Both the position numbers and the translations under genes were made by a program. Below are positions 34,068 to 39,921 of a stretch of 39,921 bases of DNA, in pieces. Positions within the stretch are counted from its first letter, which is position 1. The number at the start of each line of letters is the position of its first letter. The notes under the pieces are model-generated. The model had not been told where the DNA came from. It ran no database searches and saw only the letters and a program-made list of their open reading frames with translations. Origin of the DNA: DASSBQ01 sp035250505 (GTDB lineage Bacteria; Nitrospirota; Nitrospiria; Nitrospirales; Nitrospiraceae); assembly GCA_035250505.1 (NCBI GenBank), contig DATFFC010000085.1, positions 1-39,921 of the forward strand, written 5' to 3'.

Positions 34068-35006
34068 TCAATGATGATGTAATACTTCAGCTTGTCCGGA
34101 GTGCTCCGCCAGGCGGCTCAAATCGCAATGGACCGCGACGGGATGGCAGCATTGCGTTTCCATCTGAATCGTCAGGTGGTGGACCCCGAAATCCTTCGCA
34201 ATCCGATTGCGTATCGAGTTGAGCAATAGGTCGGTCAAAGCGGAATCATCGCCTTCGACCTGCACGTGACAGGTCAGCATCACCAATCGCGGCTCCACCG
34301 CCCAGATATGCAGATCATGAACATTCTTGACGCCGGGGATCGATTCAATCACCGCAGCGACATGGGAGGCGCTGATGCCCGGAGGTGTCGACTCGAGCAG
34401 CACTTCAAGTGATTCTTTAAAGAGCGGCCATGCTCCTCTTACGATGGCGATGACGACGAAGAGGCTCACCAGCGGGTCGAGGAACCACCAACCGGTCATG
34501 ATCATCACGCCTCCGCTGACCATGACGCCGAGCGAAACCCAGGCATCGGCGAGCATATGCCAAAAGGCGCTGCGAATATTGAGATCGTCTTCGGCTCCAT
34601 GCCGAAGCAGCAAGGCGATCGCGAGATTGGCGAGAAAACTCACAAGGGCGATTCCCATGACCCACCCGCCGGGAACGGCAACGGGCGTCATCAGCCGCTC
34701 GAACGCGACCAGCGTGAGGCCGAACGCCGTGAGCAAGAGGATGAAGGAATTCAAGAATGCGGCGACGATCCCGGCGCGATGGTAACCGAACGTGCGACTT
34801 TCCGTCGCGGGACGCGCGGTTAAAATGTGCGCATACAGGGCGAGAAAGAGGGAGCCCTGGTCGATGAGATTATGTCCGGCATCACCGATCAGGCCGATGC
34901 TGTTCGTCCAGAAGCCGCCTGCAAACTCGGCCAGGATGATGACGGCATTGACGGCCAGTGCGATCCGCAGCCTGGACCGCAGCTCCGCATAGGACGCAGT
35001 GGGCAT
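34068..35006 (-). CDS. CDF family divalent-metal exporter (CzcD/ZitB-like)
   Basis: A 312-residue cation diffusion facilitator. Six hydrophobic helices are seen; helix 2 carries GDAGHNLIDQ and helix 5 HMLADAW, the His/Asp pairs that bind zinc in CzcD/ZitB-type exporters. The cytoplasmic C-terminal domain has VKNVHDLHIWAVEPRLVMLTCHVQV, then QMETQCCHP and a His-ending tail (HHH). It exports zinc or a similar ion in exchange for protons. The ATG at 35006 starts the conserved part; a TTG at 35042 is possible in the same frame. A small hairpin precedes the ATG (35018-35036). Confidence 0.92.
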   Translation of the reverse strand: MPTASYAELRSRLRIALAVNAVIILAEFAGGFWTNSIGLIGDAGHNLIDQGSLFLALYAHILTARPATESRTFGYHRAGIVAAFLNSFILLLTAFGLTLVAFERLMTPVAVPGGWVMGIALVSFLANLAIALLLRHGAEDDLNIRSAFWHMLADAWVSLGVMVSGGVMIMTGWWFLDPLVSLFVVIAIVRGAWPLFKESLEVLLESTPPGISASHVAAVIESIPGVKNVHDLHIWAVEPRLVMLTCHVQVEGDDSALTDLLLNSIRNRIAKDFGVHHLTIQMETQCCHPVAVHCDLSRLAEHSGQAEVLHHH

Positions 35007-35017
35007 ATGACGTAGTT

Positions 35018-35036
35018 TCTCACGGCTTTCGTGAGA
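35018..35036 (-). promoter_or_regulatory. Small hairpin just upstream of the CDF gene start
   Basis: tctcacg and cgtgaga form a perfect seven-pair stem with a five-base loop, 11 bases before the ATG at 35006 on the minus strand. It may hide or space the ribosome binding region. If the TTG at 35042 were the start, it would lie inside the coding sequence and mean little. Confidence 0.3.
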
Positions 35037-35070
35037 GGGCAAGGCGAAGGACCGATTTCAGGGCTGTGCC

Positions 35071-35814
35071 TTATCGGGGAACCGACGGAGGGATGAATTC
35101 AAGGAAATACTGTCGGGGAAGAAATGTGTGCGCACGGATGAAGCGGTACCCGGCTCGGGTGAGTTCATCAAGCACGAGCTGCTGTGAGACCAAATGGTCC
35201 TTTGGAAATCCCAAGTCGCCGGAACGATGATCTTCATAGAAGTCGATGATCGCAAGCCGTCCACCCGTCCTGATGGCCTGCGCCGCACGCGCGAAGTATC
35301 GCGTGCGATCTTCGATATGGTGATACGTGTTGCAGAGGAACAAGAGATCGACCGAGGCGGCCGGCAACCCAGGATCGTCCGTGTCGGCGTGCACATAGCG
35401 GATGGTCGCATGGTCCCCCTGCTCCCGAGGGAGATGCTCTCGAATATAGTTCAGCGCCTTCGGCTCTACGTCGATGGCGTAGACCGTCCCGCCCGGAGCG
35501 ACGGCCGTCATGAAGCGGCGTGTGAAGTATCCCGATCCCGACCCGAGATCTGCGACCGCCATGCCGGGCTTGAGGCCAAGCGCCTGAATGACTTCCGCAG
35601 GTTTTTGATCCGCATCCCGCTCAGGACGGTCGAGCCGGTCGAGGTATTCGGTGACGTTCGGCGGTTGATGGCGGTGCCGATGGTCCTGGTGCGCACAGGC
35701 GGACAGCAGCAGTATGGCGATGAGCCATAGCCATATGAACAATGGGAGCCCGCCGAGGCGGCTGTACCGGGTGCGAGGAGATGTGATGGCGACCGTGAGA
35801 GGCATGGGATTCAT
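35071..35814 (-). CDS. SAM-dependent methyltransferase with lipoprotein-type signal
   Basis: A 247-residue protein. The N-terminus has a hydrophobic helix (LFIWLWLIAILL) and a lipobox LSAC (Cys 40), followed at once by a His-rich stretch AHQDHRHRHQ. The rest is a class I methyltransferase: VADLGSGSGYF (SAM-binding, 87-97), VYAIDVEP, LPAASVDLLFLCNTYHHIED and GGRLAIIDFYED. SAM is not expected in the periplasm, so either the N-terminus is a membrane anchor facing inwards or the protein does something else. It starts seven bases after the ftsH stop and is followed by the CDF gene, so all are probably cotranscribed. Confidence 0.82.
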   Translation of the reverse strand: MNPMPLTVAITSPRTRYSRLGGLPLFIWLWLIAILLLSACAHQDHRHRHQPPNVTEYLDRLDRPERDADQKPAEVIQALGLKPGMAVADLGSGSGYFTRRFMTAVAPGGTVYAIDVEPKALNYIREHLPREQGDHATIRYVHADTDDPGLPAASVDLLFLCNTYHHIEDRTRYFARAAQAIRTGGRLAIIDFYEDHRSGDLGFPKDHLVSQQLVLDELTRAGYRFIRAHTFLPRQYFLEFIPPSVPR

Positions 35815-35821
35815 GTTCCAT

Positions 35822-37651
<1,830 letters not shown>

Positions 37652-37712
37652 GGGTCGCCTCCTCAGGGAACGGACAGGAAGGGACGGTCACCTTCGCGGC
37701 AACAATCGATAC

Positions 37713-37741
37713 ACAGTAATACGAGCCCCGGTGTAGATCAA
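37713..37741 (-). promoter_or_regulatory. Weak candidate promoter of the ftsH operon
   Basis: On the minus strand TTGATC (37741-37736) and TACTGT (37718-37713) are 17 bases apart, about 65 bases before the ftsH start. Matches to the consensus are partial. The rest of the 212-base gap (37652-37863) shows only the ftsH ribosome binding site. Confidence 0.25.
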
Positions 37742-37863
37742 TGGTGGGAATAGCCGACGGTAGATTCTGCAGCGACGCCGGCAGATCGAACTTGCGCCGG
37801 CAAGTCGAACGGGACAGAACGCGCTGTGAGAAGGCTGGTGAAGGAAGACCTATCCGGTGCCGG

Positions 37864-38727
37864 TCAGCGACTCGACCGCAGCCGCTCGCTCAGGACCGGA
37901 TATTTTGCCGTACCGATCCCAAAATTGCCGGCGGCTGAATCGGCGGCGATGACGCGGACGGTGATCCCGTCCGGCGCGTCCTTCGCCGGAGGTACGAAAA
38001 ATGGCGCTTCGAAAAGGGCCTTGTCTCCCGAATAGAACATCTGAAGGCGCTCCACGACCCGATCTCCGATCAACAGCTCGCCATAGATATGAATCTTTCG
38101 GGAGTCCCAATCCCCATGGGGTCTCACTAGCGAACCGGACAGCGTCCGAACCGACGCGCGCAGCATCACATCTTCTTTCGCGATCAGCGACTCTCCGGGC
38201 TTGGGCTGGTCGATTTGAATCAAATATCCATAGAGATGAATGACGATACCGTCGTTGGTGATGTCGTGTCCGGGAATCAGCAGCACCCTCTCACTGGCAC
38301 GCTGGGCGGAGGCCGGGTAGGCGAGGGGCCCTTCGGCGGTAATTTCCACCAGCGTCGGTTTGGCCAAATCCAAGGTCGTGCTGAAGAAGGCGGCGGGGCG
38401 GGAACTATACCGCGGTTCTTCCATCAGATGAGGAGTCCTCATGATTTGGTTCTGATCGCCTGTTTCGCCCTGTTGGATACCGGTGGCAAGCACTTCACCG
38501 GTCGCCACATCGGTAATCGTGACCCGGGCGCCGCCCACCTCACGGCCGAGGACCATCGCTCCGTGGGCGACGACCCGGACAAGGATACGGGTGGGGAGTG
38601 GATCGTTGAGATGTTCGCGCTGCTCCGGTTCGGATTCAGCCACCTCGGGCACCAGGGCCGATCCGGAGGAAGCCGTGAGCAGCAGCGATGCAGCGGCGAT
38701 CAAGCGAGCAACGATGGAGCGGTTCAT
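37864..38727 (-). CDS. Exported protein of unknown function
   Basis: A 287-residue protein I do not recognise. A signal peptide (IVARLIAAASLLLTASSGSALV) is followed by an acidic stretch, then mostly beta-strand-like sequence. An early segment (ILVRVVAHGAMVLGREVGGARVTITDVATGEVLATGIQQG) looks like an immunoglobulin-like or carboxypeptidase-regulatory-like sandwich. A later part (HGDWDSRKIHIYGELLIGDRVVERLQMFY, ITVRVIAADSAAGNFGIG) looks like a second sandwich. A periplasmic or surface location is likely. Its start overlaps the metG stop in ATGA, so it is translationally coupled to metG although no functional link is evident. Confidence 0.65.
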   Translation of the reverse strand: MNRSIVARLIAAASLLLTASSGSALVPEVAESEPEQREHLNDPLPTRILVRVVAHGAMVLGREVGGARVTITDVATGEVLATGIQQGETGDQNQIMRTPHLMEEPRYSSRPAAFFSTTLDLAKPTLVEITAEGPLAYPASAQRASERVLLIPGHDITNDGIVIHLYGYLIQIDQPKPGESLIAKEDVMLRASVRTLSGSLVRPHGDWDSRKIHIYGELLIGDRVVERLQMFYSGDKALFEAPFFVPPAKDAPDGITVRVIAADSAAGNFGIGTAKYPVLSERLRSSR

Positions 38728-39921
38728 TTAACCTTGGTGCCTGGCTCGACCTCTTCGAGGATCGTTACTAAGCCGGTCACGTCTTTGTCGCCGGCCGCGA
38801 GGACCATGCCTTCCGATTCAATGCCCATGAGCTTTGCCGGCTTCAGGTTGGCCACAATGACGATGCATTTCCCCACGAGATCGGCCGGCTCGTACTTCTT
38901 GCCGATCCCGGCGACGATCTGTCGCTGTTCGCTCCCCAAGCTCACGATGAGCTTGATGAGTTTCTCGGATCGCGGGACTCGTTCCGCGGCCACGACTCTC
39001 GCCGTCTTCAACTGTATCTTCATGAACTCATCGATCGTGATCTGAGGCGGGGTGCCGAGCGGCGGCGTTTGAGGCACCGCTGTTGGAGAAGCCGCCGTCC
39101 CTTGCGCTGCGTGGCCGCCCGGCGCCGGTGTGGCCACAGATGGAGATGATGGAGATGAAGAGGCATGTGCATCACTCACGGTTTTGGCTCCTTGTGATAA
39201 AGCAGGTTCAACTCGCGGGAATAGAGGCGGTCCCTTTCTCACCGCCATACCAGTCGAGAGGCTGCCCCATTGAGGAAGAGTCTGCCCTTCGCCGGAAACG
39301 CCAAGTCGGAGCAGAATCTCCTGTGCGGTGTCGGGCATGAAGGGCGAAAGATGGTACGCGATGTGCCGCAATGTCTCCGCGAGCCGATAGAGGACCTGCT
39401 CAAGACGGATTTGGCTCGCTTGGTTCTTCGCCAGTCTCCAGGGCTGTTGCGATTCCACGTACTGGTCGGCTGTCTGTATCACGTTCCAGATGGATTCTAA
39501 CGCACGATGGAACTGTAACGAACTGAGCCACTCCTCCCCGTGCCGCGCTGATTCGTTGACCGCCTGCTCGAGTATGTTCTCATGCTCGCCCTCTCCCGCA
39601 TGAGCCGATGGAATTTTGCCGCCGCAATACCGTTCGATCATGGTAACGGTTCGGCTGAGCAGATTGCCCAAGCCGTTCGCCAGGTCGCTGTTGATCCGGC
39701 CGATCAGCGCTTCTCGTGAAAAATCCCCGTCCTGCCCGAACGGGACCTCGCGCAGCAAGAAAAAGCGAAAGGCATCCGCACCGAACTGATCGACCATTGC
39801 ATAGGGATCGACGACATTGCCGCGGCTCTTGGACATTTTCTCGCCGTTCACCGTCCACCAGCCGTGTGCAAAGATTGTCTCGGGCAATGGGAGCTCCAGG
39901 GCCATCAGCATCGTCGACCAA
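38724..39921 (-). CDS. metG: Methionyl-tRNA synthetase, C-terminal part (5' end outside window)
   Basis: About 398 C-terminal residues are visible; the gene runs off the right edge. VNGEKMSKSRGNVVDP contains the KMSKS loop, and GADAFRFFLLREVPFGQDGDFS is the following conserved block. The helical anticodon-binding domain includes WNVIQTADQYVESQQPWRLAK. A Ser/Ala/Pro-rich linker then leads to a C-terminal EMAP-II-like tRNA-binding domain (ITIDEFMKIQLKTARVVAAERVP, IVIVANLKPAKLMGIESEGMVLAA), which also mediates dimerisation in MetG enzymes that have it. It charges tRNA with methionine. Confidence 0.95.
   Translation of the reverse strand, partial: WSTMLMALELPLPETIFAHGWWTVNGEKMSKSRGNVVDPYAMVDQFGADAFRFFLLREVPFGQDGDFSREALIGRINSDLANGLGNLLSRTVTMIERYCGGKIPSAHAGEGEHENILEQAVNESARHGEEWLSSLQFHRALESIWNVIQTADQYVESQQPWRLAKNQASQIRLEQVLYRLAETLRHIAYHLSPFMPDTAQEILLRLGVSGEGQTLPQWGSLSTGMAVRKGPPLFPRVEPALSQGAKTVSDAHASSSPSSPSVATPAPGGHAAQGTAASPTAVPQTPPLGTPPQITIDEFMKIQLKTARVVAAERVPRSEKLIKLIVSLGSEQRQIVAGIGKKYEPADLVGKCIVIVANLKPAKLMGIESEGMVLAAGDKDVTGLVTILEEVEPGTKVK

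Overview
The window looks like chromosomal DNA of a GC-rich Gram-negative bacterium. My best guess is a Nitrospira-type member of the Nitrospirota. Support comes from the TonB-dependent receptor, the Wzx/Wzy-type polysaccharide genes, the overall gene content and an intergenic inverted repeat with aggatgttgaaaaagcccg-type ends, which I recall from Nitrospira genomes. This is inference; there is no rRNA gene here to settle it. I see no tRNA gene, CRISPR array or intact insertion sequence.

Positions 1-12057 are a surface-polysaccharide cluster on the + strand. It holds a glycosyltransferase fused to the tail of an O-antigen ligase-like protein (cut by the left edge), a complete ligase/polymerase, a methyltransferase-GT2 fusion, an FkbM methyltransferase, a GT39 membrane glycosyltransferase, a Wzx-like flippase, a GT4 mannosyltransferase-like enzyme and the polyprenyl-phosphate sugar transferase that starts repeat-unit synthesis. 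Two gene-poor gaps carry relics: the 3' end of a glutamate dehydrogenase-like gene (about 3084-3284) and a decayed RelE/HigB-like toxin (7822-7971, minus). Positions 12234-15654 hold a KdsC-like phosphatase, ManC and a phosphomannomutase, so GDP-mannose is probably made on the spot for the cluster.

Positions 15662-24211 (+) are housekeeping: a DUF3108 protein, fructose-1,6-bisphosphatase, class I aldolase, a DegP/HtrA protease, a YacL-like PIN/TRAM protein, IspD, IspF, CysE and a small membrane protein. Palindromic repeat elements sit before yacL, between ispF and cysE, and after cysE. Positions 24274-28902 hold truA, a cell-wall amidase, a YacP-like nuclease, tatD and a DAHP synthase, mostly on the minus strand.

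Positions 29024-33038 (+) encode a His-rich exported peptide, a TonB-dependent receptor with an N-terminal carboxypeptidase-regulatory-like domain, a small exported TonB-C-terminal-like protein and a PAP2 phosphatase. They converge on a tight minus-strand set, ftsH - lipoprotein-like methyltransferase - CDF metal exporter - CobW/G3E GTPase (37651 down to 33074). Together these two blocks look like a metal-handling region. The right end holds an exported protein of unknown function overlapping the 3' end of metG, which is cut by the window edge.
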